The translations under genes and the position numbers were made by a program. Below the pieces are notes generated by a model. That model was not told where the DNA came from. It saw nothing but the letters and a program-made list of their open reading frames with translations, and did not search any database. Shown here piece after piece: positions 33,994 through 42,534 of a DNA stretch of 64,000 nucleotides (the stretch's first letter is position 1; each line of letters starts with the position of its first letter). This stretch comes from Pseudomonadota bacterium (GTDB taxonomy: Bacteria; Myxococcota_A; UBA796; UBA9615), in NCBI GenBank assembly GCA_024229515.1, contig JAAESI010000024.1, positions 1 to 64,000 on the forward strand, given 5' to 3'.

Positions 33994-34019
33994 CCAAGCG
34001 GTGCGCGGGCACCGCTTGG
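33994..34019. repeat. Perfect 11-bp inverted repeat at the edge of repeat copy 2
   Basis: Arms 33994-34004 and 34009-34019 are perfectly complementary around a GCGG loop. The right arm runs into the first bases of repeat copy 2. Copy 1 has the right-arm sequence only, so the hairpin is specific to this copy. No T-run follows. Confidence 0.6.
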
Positions 34020-34174
34020 AGCTTCGACCGGGTTCGGAGTCCAAGAGTGTTGCAGCCGAGATGTACAAGTCGGGCAGCCGCTTAGCCGTGGCTTGTGATC
34101 TCGGTCGCCTGACGATCCACGGGGCTTCCTTGGCGACTACGCGCCCTTCGGGCCGCTGCGCGGCGCTGGGCGCC
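34013..34174 (+). repeat. Dispersed non-coding repeat, copy 2
   Basis: Second copy of the element at 141-304, same orientation, with identical blocks of 32 bases (34013-34044) and 29 bases near 34125-34153. It lies in a 640-base gene-free region between the Tad promoter zone and the DUF192 gene. The small open frames here (33805-34098 and others) show no family features, so I see no gene in 33652-34294. Confidence 0.8.
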
Positions 34175-34294
34175 CCTTCGAAAGCTTCGCTTCTCGGGAG
34201 CGGATGCGTCTTGCTGCAACCTCTTCACCTTCGACGCGAAGCGCTAGCTGCGTTCAGGACTCCCTCCGAACCGGACGGACCCCAACGTGTGTCC

Positions 34295-34648
34295 TCAGCC
34301 TGCCACTTCCTCGAAGCTCAACTCATCCCCCACCTGCGTCCCACTCGAAGCGATCGCCCCCACCGGGAGCTCGATGCACTGCTTCGCGGTGAAGTAGATC
34401 CTCGTGAAGCTCAACCCCGGCTTGATCCCCTCGATCGCCCGGATCACCCGACGGTGCTTGTTCACGAACAGCACGTCGATCGGGAACTTCATCCCGACCA
34501 TGTGAATCGACGTACAGGGTGCGATCACCAGGGCTTCGCCGGCCGCCAGGGAGTCGTGGTCCAGCAGCCCCTTCGTTCGCTCCGCCACCGTCCGGGCCCA
34601 CACCTCCGCCTCGGCGATGGTGGTGTCCCGGGTGACGTTGCGGATCAC
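34295..34648 (-). CDS. DUF192 family protein
   Basis: 117 residues from a GTG that overlaps the upstream stop (GTGA). It has the DUF192 pattern: RTVAERTKGLLDHDSL (about 18-33), CTSIHMVGMKFPIDVLFV (about 43-60), IRAIEGIKPG, and the closing CIELPVGAIASSG. These are small beta-barrel proteins of unknown function, often exported; this copy has no signal peptide. It is the last gene of the kinase / ABC transporter series. Confidence 0.82.
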   Translation of the reverse strand: MIRNVTRDTTIAEAEVWARTVAERTKGLLDHDSLAAGEALVIAPCTSIHMVGMKFPIDVLFVNKHRRVIRAIEGIKPGLSFTRIYFTAKQCIELPVGAIASSGTQVGDELSFEEVAG

Positions 34649-35733
34649 CGCGAGCGGGCGGGGATGTCGATGGCCCAGACCCGGCGCCAGGCCTGGTCTT
34701 CGCTGCTCTTGACGCCCTGGCTGACGAACGCGAGCCGCCACGAGCCGTCGCCGGAGCGGCCGTACAGCGCCGGCTCGGCGTTGTTGACCGTTCCGGTGGC
34801 GATCTCGATCGAGGTGCCGGTGCCCAGGTTCACGCGCACGAGGGGGTCGCCCGAGTTGGGGTCGTTTCGGACCGCGACCAGCCCGCCGCTGTCCGGGGTC
34901 CAGACCGGGCCCGTGCGCTCGCTGGGGATGACGTCGGTGACGGCCTTGAAGGGCTCGCCCCCCTGCGCCTGCACGACGTAGATGTCGAACCGCGTGCGGT
35001 CGTCCCGGTCGTGGTTGCTGAAGAACGCGACCCACTTGCCGTCGGGCGACCAGGACGGCTTGATCTGCGTCGACTTCCACTTCGTCAACGCCCGGTCGGA
35101 CGCCTTGCCGGAGGCATCGCCGAGCACGTGGATGTTGGCGCCGTCCTCGCTCATGGCGGTGTACGCGATCGCCGAATCCGTGGGCGACCAGACGGCGTAG
35201 AAGTCCAGGCCCGGGTTGGTCGTCAGCCGCGTGGGCGCCGCCTCCAGGGCGTAGATGTCCAGCAGGTAGAGGTCGCCGTCGCCCGAGCTGGCGGAGCAGT
35301 AGCTCAGGAACCGACCGTCCGCCGAGAACCCCGCCCCGCCCTCTTTCTCGTCCGTGCCGATCGCGACCGTCACGCCCTTGATCCAGACGTCGAACTCGTC
35401 GTCGCTGCCGCTGCTGCTGAAGGCGTACAGTTGGCCGTTGGAGGACCACGTGAACTCGTGGTTGACCTGCCGCCGGTCGAGGAAGCGGCCGCCCAGCCCA
35501 GAGCCCGCGGGCGGGCCGATCCGCTCCTCCGCGCCGCCGTCGACGGTCAGGAGGAACAACTCCGTGTACTTCTCCTGCGCGTGCGCGACCTCGTAGGCGA
35601 TCTGCCGGCCGTCCGGAGACCAGACCGGAGACATCGCGTTGCCCGCGTGATCGGGCGAGACCACCCGCGCGCCCCCCGCCAACACGGAGGTCGGGAGCAA
35701 GAGCAGCAGGACAACAGCAAGGCAGCGCATCAT
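34645..35733 (-). CDS. Exported TolB-like beta-propeller (WD40/PD40 repeats)
   Basis: 362 residues from the ATG at 35733, overlapping the upstream ABC gene (ATGA). A signal peptide (cut near 21) is followed by PD40 repeats such as SPVWSPDGRQIAYE, AGFSADGRFLSY, YAVWSPTDSAIAYT and KPSWSPDGKWVAFFS, a six-bladed propeller. It lacks the TolB N-terminal domain, so it is probably not the Tol-Pal protein. Role unknown; perhaps a periplasmic sensor or scaffold linked to the peptide transporter before it. Confidence 0.82.
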   Translation of the reverse strand: MMRCLAVVLLLLLPTSVLAGGARVVSPDHAGNAMSPVWSPDGRQIAYEVAHAQEKYTELFLLTVDGGAEERIGPPAGSGLGGRFLDRRQVNHEFTWSSNGQLYAFSSSGSDDEFDVWIKGVTVAIGTDEKEGGAGFSADGRFLSYCSASSGDGDLYLLDIYALEAAPTRLTTNPGLDFYAVWSPTDSAIAYTAMSEDGANIHVLGDASGKASDRALTKWKSTQIKPSWSPDGKWVAFFSNHDRDDRTRFDIYVVQAQGGEPFKAVTDVIPSERTGPVWTPDSGGLVAVRNDPNSGDPLVRVNLGTGTSIEIATGTVNNAEPALYGRSGDGSWRLAFVSQGVKSSEDQAWRRVWAIDIPARSR

Positions 35734-36704
35734 CGGTGTGTCTCGGGGTCCGTGAGGAGGTGGCAGGAGATCCTGGCCGTCCCCCCCGGTCGGACCGGGT
35801 CGGGCACCTGTTCGGTGCATCTTTGCCAGAGCGGGGCGGACGGGTCCACCCGGTGGCACTCGGCGCGGTAGGGACAGCCGCCGGAGGAGGCCTCCCGCCG
35901 AGGGACCTCCACCGGCTCCACGTCGGCCGTCAGCGCGGAGCGGAGGAGGCGTTCGGTGTAGGGGTGCAGGCCGTCGACATCGTCCAGGTTGCGGGGGTCG
36001 ATTCGGGACGCCGGCAGCTCCTGCACGATGCGTCCGCGGTACATCACCAACACCCGATCGGCCACGAAGCGCACGATGTCGAGTTCGTGGGAGATGAACA
36101 CCCACGCCTGGTCGGGATCGCGCCCCCCGAGCATCAACTCCAGCACCTCGGACTTCACCGACGCATCCAGCCCCGCGGTCGGTTCGTCGGCGATCACGAG
36201 CCGGGGGCGGGGCAGCAGGCAGCGAGCCACGCCAACCCGGCGCCGCTGGCCTCCGCTGAGCTCCCGGGGGCGGGCGCTCCCCTTCCCCTCCAGTCGGAAC
36301 GCGGCCAGCGTCTCGGCGATCAGATCGTCCGCGCGCGCGAGGTCGGCGGGCCGGTGCAGCGCGATCGTCTCACGCAGGTGCTGATCGACGGTCAACCCCG
36401 GGTTCAGGCACGCCGTCGCCGCCTGGTAGATCATCTGGACCGAGGTCCGGGCGGCCCGCAGCTCCGGGGCCCCCAGGGCTCGGAAGTCGGCGCCGTCCAG
36501 CGTGATCGAGCCCGCGTCCGGCTCGATGATGCGGAGCAGCAGCTTGCCCAGCGTCGTCTTGCCCGAGCCGGACTCCCCGACGAGGCCGATCACCTCCCCC
36601 GGAGCGATCGTGAGATCGACCCCATCGACCGCCACCACCGGCGGGTCGTCCTTGATCCGGGGGGCGAACGTCTTGCGGATGTCCGTGGCCGCGAGGAGGG
36701 TCAT
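35730..36704 (-). CDS. Peptide ABC transporter ATP-binding protein (OppF/DppF-like)
   Basis: 324 residues. Walker A GESGSGKTT (about 43-51), Q-loop in MIYQAA, signature LSGGQRRRVG, Walker B LVIADEPTAGLD and the H-loop SHELD. The C-terminal oligopeptide-transporter extension is present (HPYTERLL, then a Cys-containing CPYRAECHRVDP). It pairs with the OppD-like subunit and overlaps both neighbours by 4 bases. It energises peptide import. Confidence 0.93.
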   Translation of the reverse strand: MTLLAATDIRKTFAPRIKDDPPVVAVDGVDLTIAPGEVIGLVGESGSGKTTLGKLLLRIIEPDAGSITLDGADFRALGAPELRAARTSVQMIYQAATACLNPGLTVDQHLRETIALHRPADLARADDLIAETLAAFRLEGKGSARPRELSGGQRRRVGVARCLLPRPRLVIADEPTAGLDASVKSEVLELMLGGRDPDQAWVFISHELDIVRFVADRVLVMYRGRIVQELPASRIDPRNLDDVDGLHPYTERLLRSALTADVEPVEVPRREASSGGCPYRAECHRVDPSAPLWQRCTEQVPDPVRPGGTARISCHLLTDPETHR

Positions 36705-37714
36705 GCGTCCTTCCTGTGGACGACGTGGCAGCGCACGCGGTGGCCGTTGTTGACGACCACGTCCGGCGGCATGCCCGTCTTACAGGCGTGGACGACCTGG
36801 GGACAGCGGTGCACGAAGCGGCATCCCTCGGTCCGCTCGGGGGCGACGATCGCGCCCTGGCCGGTGCCCGCGCGCCCCTCCTCGAGGTCACGCACGCGTG
36901 TCTGGAGTTCGGCGGTGTACGGGTGCCGGCCCGGCCCGGGGAAGAAGCGCTTGCGGGGGCCGTCCTCCAGGAGCTCGCCGCGATACATCACGATGACCCG
37001 CTCGGCCATGCGCTCGACCACCTGGAAGTCGTGCGAGATCAGCACCAGCGTCATGCCCCGTTCGCGGCACAGGGCGCCCAACAGCTCGACGATCTCACGC
37101 CGGACGGACCAGTCCAATCCGGTGGTCGGCTCGTCCGCGACGAGGAACTCGGGCTCGGTGCCGAGGGCTGTCGCGATCGCCGCCCGCTGGGCCATGCCGC
37201 CGCTGAGCTCGTGGGGGTGCAGCCGCGCCACGCCTCGGGGATCGGGGAGCCGAACCGCGTCCAGCCACTCCAGCATCTTGGCCTGCTGGGCTTCGCGCGA
37301 CTCACCGCCCCGGGCCACGCGGACCGAATCGAGCACCTGCGCCCCCACGGTGCGGAACGGATCGAGGGCCTCCTGGGGGTGCTGGAACACGTAGCCGGCC
37401 CAGCCCTTGCGGAGACGCGCCAGCGGCCGACGTCGGCGACGCCCGGAGGGCCCCAGCACGGCTCGTGCCTGGCTCGCCCCCCCCGGCTGGAACCACGCCT
37501 GCCCACCCGTCACTCCGGACCGGGCCGACGAGATGCCGAGGATCGAGCGCATCAGGATGGTCTTGCCGCTGCCGGACTCGCCCACGACGCAGGTCTGGCT
37601 CCCGCGGGGGATCGAGAACGATGCGCCGCGCACGACCGCGACCGGCTCCGTGGCGCCGCGGGGGGTGACCCGGACCCAGACGTCCTCGGCCCGGAGGATG
37701 GGGTCGCTCACCAT
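36701..37714 (-). CDS. Peptide ABC transporter ATP-binding protein (OppD/DppD-like)
   Basis: 337 residues from the ATG at 37714 (7-base overlap with the permease). Walker A GESGSGKTI, a short basic insert (GRRRRRPLARLRKG, about 98-111) before the Q-loop FQHPQEA, signature LSGGMAQR, Walker B FLVADEPTTGLD, and the C-terminal HPYTAEL plus a Cys-rich tail (CRFVHRCPQVVHAC). The basic insert is unusual. Works with the OppF-like subunit. Confidence 0.92.
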   Translation of the reverse strand: MVSDPILRAEDVWVRVTPRGATEPVAVVRGASFSIPRGSQTCVVGESGSGKTILMRSILGISSARSGVTGGQAWFQPGGASQARAVLGPSGRRRRRPLARLRKGWAGYVFQHPQEALDPFRTVGAQVLDSVRVARGGESREAQQAKMLEWLDAVRLPDPRGVARLHPHELSGGMAQRAAIATALGTEPEFLVADEPTTGLDWSVRREIVELLGALCRERGMTLVLISHDFQVVERMAERVIVMYRGELLEDGPRKRFFPGPGRHPYTAELQTRVRDLEEGRAGTGQGAIVAPERTEGCRFVHRCPQVVHACKTGMPPDVVVNNGHRVRCHVVHRKDA

Positions 37715-38637
37715 CCCTCCTCCCTCCGCGCGAAGTGCTCTCCGAGGGCGAGCACACCGGTGATGGAGACCGCGATGGCGACAGTCGGCGCGGCCACCGC
37801 CAGGGCCCCGCCCTCGTTCACCGCGAGGGCGATCGCGTCGACGACGCCGCCGGGGGTCCAGGACTCGGGGATCAGCAGGCGGCGGGTGTTGATCACGGCG
37901 AAGCGCACGTCGGCGAGGATGTTCCCCCAGGACGGCCGCGGCGCGGGCACGCCGTAGTGGCCCAGGTACGACAGGCTCGTCTCCACCAGCAGCCAGGCCC
38001 CGAACAGCGTGCAGACCTGGCGGAGCACGAGGTTGCGGCAGTTGGCCCACAGGATGTGGAAGCCGAGGATGCGTCCGTCGCTGAGGCCGTGGGCCCGGGC
38101 TGCCTCCACGAACTGCTCGCGGCGGAAGAACAACACCCGCTCGGCCAGCGCGTGGGCCATCTGGGGGACGAAGGAGAGGCCGACGAGGCCCCCCAGAAGG
38201 AACAACCGCACCTCCGCGAAGGCGGCGGGATCGCTGACGGACGCCGTGAAGATGGCGACGACCACCACGACGAGCACGAGGCGGGGCCAGGCCGCGACGA
38301 TCGTCAGCGTCGCGCGGATGGCCGCGGAGGCGCGCGCCTCCGGCCAGTACCCGATGGCGGCGCCCGCGGGCACGGCCAGCAGCACCGCGAGGGCGCAGGC
38401 GAAGAGCCCGGGGAAGAAGAACGCCTCGCTGCTGGCGATCATGCGCGCCAACAGGTCCCGCCCCAGGGGGTCGGTCCCCAGGAGGTGGGCGCCGGACGGC
38501 CCCAGCATCGGCGTGTCGGTGACGAGGGCGGGGTCCGTGTCGACGAACAAGGCGGCGAACCGCAGCAGGACCAGGGCGGCGACGACGGCGAAGCCGAACA
38601 CCGTGACCGCGCTGATCCTCCGGGGAGCGCCGTTCAT
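37708..38637 (-). CDS. Peptide ABC transporter permease (OppC/DppC-like)
   Basis: 309 residues. An N-terminal membrane helix and the OppC-type loop (HLLGTDPLGRDLLARMI, about 51-67) are followed by five more helices, and the coupling region EAARAHGLSDGRILGFHIL contacts the ATPases. Ends in the overlap with the OppD-like gene; starts in overlap with the OppB-like gene. Confidence 0.92.
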   Translation of the reverse strand: MNGAPRRISAVTVFGFAVVAALVLLRFAALFVDTDPALVTDTPMLGPSGAHLLGTDPLGRDLLARMIASSEAFFFPGLFACALAVLLAVPAGAAIGYWPEARASAAIRATLTIVAAWPRLVLVVVVVAIFTASVSDPAAFAEVRLFLLGGLVGLSFVPQMAHALAERVLFFRREQFVEAARAHGLSDGRILGFHILWANCRNLVLRQVCTLFGAWLLVETSLSYLGHYGVPAPRPSWGNILADVRFAVINTRRLLIPESWTPGGVVDAIALAVNEGGALAVAAPTVAIAVSITGVLALGEHFARREEGW

Positions 38638-39491
38638 GCCCGCACCTCGGTGCGTCGGTCCTTGCGCACGCGCGGGTCCACCATGACGCGCAGCACGTCC
38701 ACGGACAGGTGTGTCGCTGCGACCAGCGCCGTGGCGAACACCGTGATCGCGATCAGCAGCGGGAAGTCTGGCTGGACCGCCGCCTGGTAGCCCATCAGCC
38801 CGATCCCCTGGATGCCGAGCACCTTCTCCAGGATCAACACACCGCCCACCAGGAAGGTCATCTTGCCGGCCGCCAGTTGAGCCGCCGGGAGCGCGATGTG
38901 GGGGGCCAGGCGGAGCGCCACGGGCCCCCCGCGCAACCTCACGGACTGCACGAAGTCTCGGTCCTGAAGTTCCCGAAGTTCCGCGTCAAGTACGAGGACG
39001 ACGTCGGTCAACATGCCGTCGCCGAGGGCCAGGATCACCACCGCCGCGAGGGTCTGCTGCCAGCCCTCGGGGGGCACCGCGAAGACCACCAACGCGAGGT
39101 ACCCCAGCAGGAACACGGGGACCAGCGAGGTGGCGTGGACGAGGGCGCGGGCGGCGCGTCCGAGGCCCCTGAGCCGATCGCCGAACGCCAGCGCCAGCAC
39201 CAGCCCCGTCGACAGCGACAGCGCCAGCGCACCGAACACCATCGGGAGCGTGCGCGCGGCGCCCTTGGCGACGAGATCGACCACCCCAATTCCGCGGTAG
39301 GACGGCCCCAGATCCCACGTCGCGACGCCGGTCCAGAAGAAGACCACCCACCCGGGGAAGCTGTCGGCCTGGTCGTGGATCGCGCTGCTGCCCGGTGCGA
39401 ACCAGAGCATGCCGCCGAACACGATGGAGGATACGAGGACGACCCCCGCCAGAGCGAGGGCACGCCGAGCCAGCAGGTGGGCGGCTGTCAC
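38634..39491 (-). CDS. Peptide ABC transporter permease (OppB/DppB-like)
   Basis: 285 residues from a GTG overlapping the stop of the binding-protein gene (GTGA). Six membrane helices, and the coupling EAA-like loop in VRLRGGPVALRLAPHIALP followed by LILEKVLGIQGIGLM, typical of DppB. It is somewhat shorter than most DppB proteins (about 310-340), mainly in the first periplasmic loop. Confidence 0.88.
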   Translation of the reverse strand: MTAAHLLARRALALAGVVLVSSIVFGGMLWFAPGSSAIHDQADSFPGWVVFFWTGVATWDLGPSYRGIGVVDLVAKGAARTLPMVFGALALSLSTGLVLALAFGDRLRGLGRAARALVHATSLVPVFLLGYLALVVFAVPPEGWQQTLAAVVILALGDGMLTDVVLVLDAELRELQDRDFVQSVRLRGGPVALRLAPHIALPAAQLAAGKMTFLVGGVLILEKVLGIQGIGLMGYQAAVQPDFPLLIAITVFATALVAATHLSVDVLRVMVDPRVRKDRRTEVRA

Positions 39492-41032
39492 CGCTTGGAG
39501 GTGACCCTCCAGTCCGGGAACTGGCTGAAGTAGTAGAAGGGCTGGATGAACACGCTCTCCACCTCGCGGCGAAGGGCGGTGTAGCTCCGCAGGGACCACA
39601 GGAACACGTACGGCTGGTCGGTAGCGAGGACCTTGTGGACCTCTTGCATGTAGGCGACCTTGGCCGCTGGATCGGTCTCGGCGAGGGCCTTCTCCAGGAG
39701 GGAGTCGACGGACTTGTTGTTGTAGCCGACGAAGTTCTGGGTTCCACCGCTGTGGAACAGGTCGAAGATGTTCTCGTTCTCGTCGAAGGACCAGCTGTCC
39801 AGGACCAGATCGAAGTCGCGGTCGCCGAAGACCTTCTCGTTCCAGACCGACTTGTCCATGGCGACCGGGTCGGTGGCGTCGATGCCGAAGCGGCGCAGCT
39901 GCGACTGCACGTTCAGCGCGACCGTCTGGCCCTGGTCGCCCATGCCCGCCCGGTAGAAGACGCGGATGCTCAGGGGCTCGCCGCGGCGAGCCCACATCCC
40001 GGTGTCGCCACGGGCGTAGCCGGCCTGCTCCAACAGCGCCGATGCCTCCATGTCATCGATGTCGATGAGCTGCACCGAGTCGCTGTGGTTGTAGTACTTG
40101 CTCGAGGGCACGAACGGCCCCGAGATCCGGTACCCCTCGCCGATCAGCGAGAGCGCCTGGTCCAAGTCCAGCGCCCGCGCGACCGCGTTGCGAACGCTGA
40201 CCTTCTTGAGCTCGGGGTCCTTGGTGTTCATCCCGAGGTACCACCAGCTCTTGCTCTGGTACGGGATGAGATCCGCCGCGCGTGAGCGCTCGACCTCCGG
40301 GAGGTACTGCGCGGGCACGTTGATCATCGCCTGGATGTAGCCGTAGCCCAGCGAGCTGACCTGCTGGTTCTTGTCCGGCATCTCGCGGACCTTGACTGTT
40401 CCGACCGTGGGCGGACGGACCGCCTCGGGGTTGGTCTTGAGCGACCACGTGCCCAGATCCTGGGACGCCAGCTCGTAGGGGCCCGACGTCGTCGGCTTGA
40501 ACCAGAAGGGATGCGTGCGCTCGATCGCGGTCCCCTCGAAGCGGTGCTCGGGGAGGATCTTGAAGTACAGCTTGGGCAGCGGCTCGGATTCGCTGTCGTG
40601 GAACGTGAACTTCACGGTGAACTCAGCCACCGCGGACGCCTTCTCGATGAAGCTGAGGCGGCTGCGATCCGGGGAGCCGGTGCGCGGGTTCTGGTAGGCC
40701 TTGACGGTGAACTCGACGTCCTCGGCGGTGATCCGCTCGCCGTCGGACCACAGCAGGTTCTCCCGCAGGTAGACCGTCATCGACTTGCGATCGGGGGCCA
40801 GCTCGTAGGCGTCGGCGAGGCGTGGCTCGGGGGAGCCGTCGTAGCCCGGACCCCACAGCGACTCGAATAGCAGCTCGTTGAGCCGCGTCTCCGCCATGGA
40901 GCTCTCGTGCAGCGGGTTCAGCGTAAAGGCGAGCTCATCCTCCGCGTACTCAAACCCGTCCGCCATGCCGGCGGCGGGGAGCACGACGAAGGCGATCAGC
41001 ACGATCGCACCCCAGTTCCACCTCTGCCTCAT
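39488..41032 (-). CDS. Peptide ABC transporter substrate-binding protein (SBP_bac_5)
   Basis: 514 residues from the ATG at 41032, overlapping the upstream stop (ATGA). A signal peptide (cut near AAGMA, about 26) is followed by the extracellular solute-binding family 5 fold: LNELLFESLWG, LADAYELAPDRKSMTVYLREN, LLWSDGERITAEDVEFTVKAY and RNAVARALDLDQAL. No lipobox Cys, so it should be a soluble periplasmic protein. It is likely to bind oligopeptides; the ligand is not deducible. Confidence 0.93.
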   Translation of the reverse strand: MRQRWNWGAIVLIAFVVLPAAGMADGFEYAEDELAFTLNPLHESSMAETRLNELLFESLWGPGYDGSPEPRLADAYELAPDRKSMTVYLRENLLWSDGERITAEDVEFTVKAYQNPRTGSPDRSRLSFIEKASAVAEFTVKFTFHDSESEPLPKLYFKILPEHRFEGTAIERTHPFWFKPTTSGPYELASQDLGTWSLKTNPEAVRPPTVGTVKVREMPDKNQQVSSLGYGYIQAMINVPAQYLPEVERSRAADLIPYQSKSWWYLGMNTKDPELKKVSVRNAVARALDLDQALSLIGEGYRISGPFVPSSKYYNHSDSVQLIDIDDMEASALLEQAGYARGDTGMWARRGEPLSIRVFYRAGMGDQGQTVALNVQSQLRRFGIDATDPVAMDKSVWNEKVFGDRDFDLVLDSWSFDENENIFDLFHSGGTQNFVGYNNKSVDSLLEKALAETDPAAKVAYMQEVHKVLATDQPYVFLWSLRSYTALRREVESVFIQPFYYFSQFPDWRVTSKR

Positions 41033-42534
41033 AGCTGGCTGGTCTTCCCCTGCACTCCGATGCTCGCTGCTGCATCGAGCTGTCCTAGATAATGCTTCAC
41101 AGCCTGAATGGCTGGGTCCTCGGTCGCAAGCGGGTGGACGAAATCGAGCGCCCCTCCTGGCTGGCCTGAGCGCCACAAGCAGTGAGCATAGTCCAGCAGG
41201 AACGCGCGGTCGTTCCGCCACGACACTCGGGTGCGCGCTGAATCGGCCGCGCCCCCGCGCGAACCGGGGTTGGGATCGACGCTGCGGTCGCCGAATCGCT
41301 TGCACAGAACGCGTGCCTCGGCGCTGTCGCCGGTGCCAGTGACCGCGGTCATGCGGGAGCGAAGGACCCGGTCGATCGCCGGTTGGGCCAGCGACAGTTC
41401 GTCCACGAGCGAGGCCCCGTCGGGGGGGGCTCCCTCCTTGAGCGCGTCCGCGAAGGTCACTTCAGCCTCGGCGAGCGCCTGAAGGGTGGCGTCGGCGCCT
41501 CGGTCGGCGGCGCCCCAGCGATCCGAGAACGCGCTCCCCGACTCGCCCCACTGAGCCTCCCAGTCCGCCGCGTCCACCGCGAACGACGCGAACAGCGCGG
41601 TCCAGGCGGGCAGCGGGGCTCCCGCGGGGGCCGGCTTGGCGGCGGACCGAACGGCGTCCGGCAGGGGATCGCCCCAGCCTCCCTCGACAGCGGCCGCGAT
41701 GAGCGCCCCCGGCCCGTCCAGGGCGCTCGCTTCGATCCACGCGTGCGCGAGGTGGTACCGGGCGACGGCGGTGGGGAAGCGGGGGTCGTAGAACCGGGCG
41801 GTGAAGATCACGCCCGCTTCGGCGTCCTCCCCGAGAGGATCGACCACATCGGGGTCGCCCTTGTGGCTCAGCAGCACGAGCTCCTCGGCCCTACCGAGGT
41901 CGCCCTGGTTCATCGCGTCGATGAACACGAGCCGCGCGGGGTACACGATCCCCAGGGTGCGGTCGGGAGCGCCGCCCTCGATGAGCTCGCGAAGGGCGTC
42001 GAACAGCTGCGGATCCGCGTGAGCCGCGGCCGGTTTGAAGGCGGCCGCCTCGAACGCCGCGAGCTCGCCCCCCTCGGCGCCGGCAGCGCGGGCTGCCAGC
42101 AGCGCAGTCAGCGGCTCGTAGGCGCCCACTCGGATCTGATCGGCGTGGTCCCGCCGGTAGCGGGCCAGGTCCAGGGCGACTTCCCGATGCAGCGACGCCG
42201 CCGCGAGCATGGTGGCGGCGCGGTCCAGGTGCACGCGGGCGAGGCCCAGGCGGGCCGACGCGGAGTCCGCGGCCTCGAATACGGGCTTGGCCCGGGCGAG
42301 GTCGCCGTGGAACAGGTCGAGCCAGCCGGCCCCTCCGGGAGCATCCAGCAACGCCATGACCGCCGCCGGGTCATGCGCCGCGGCGCGCATCCAGCTGTCC
42401 GCCAGGAGGGCAGCCGCCTCGGCGCCGGGGTCCCCCGAACCGGTCGACGGCGCAGGAGTGGAGTCCCCTCCCCCGCACCCGAGCAGCAGCGCCGCCAGAA
42501 GCACGGCTCCCGACCTGGTTCGAAGCGAGATCAC
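41029..42534 (-). CDS. Large alpha-helical lipoprotein, function unknown
   Basis: 501 residues from a GTG. Lipobox LLLGC (Cys20) and a Gly/Pro/Ser linker precede an almost entirely Ala-rich helical protein with TPR/Sel1-like spacing (e.g. AKPVFEAADSASARLGLARVH). No catalytic motif seen. It sits between the kinases and the peptide-binding protein, adjacent on one side and overlapping on the other, so it is probably part of the same envelope system. Confidence 0.65.
   Translation of the reverse strand: MISLRTRSGAVLLAALLLGCGGGDSTPAPSTGSGDPGAEAAALLADSWMRAAAHDPAAVMALLDAPGGAGWLDLFHGDLARAKPVFEAADSASARLGLARVHLDRAATMLAAASLHREVALDLARYRRDHADQIRVGAYEPLTALLAARAAGAEGGELAAFEAAAFKPAAAHADPQLFDALRELIEGGAPDRTLGIVYPARLVFIDAMNQGDLGRAEELVLLSHKGDPDVVDPLGEDAEAGVIFTARFYDPRFPTAVARYHLAHAWIEASALDGPGALIAAAVEGGWGDPLPDAVRSAAKPAPAGAPLPAWTALFASFAVDAADWEAQWGESGSAFSDRWGAADRGADATLQALAEAEVTFADALKEGAPPDGASLVDELSLAQPAIDRVLRSRMTAVTGTGDSAEARVLCKRFGDRSVDPNPGSRGGAADSARTRVSWRNDRAFLLDYAHCLWRSGQPGGALDFVHPLATEDPAIQAVKHYLGQLDAAASIGVQGKTSQL

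Noticed and set aside
33805..34098. 97-codon plus-strand frame in the long intergenic region
   Set aside because: It enters the dispersed repeat, has odd composition and no ribosome binding site.
34645..35733. Naming the propeller gene tolB
   Set aside because: It lacks the TolB N-terminal domain and there are no tol-pal genes nearby.
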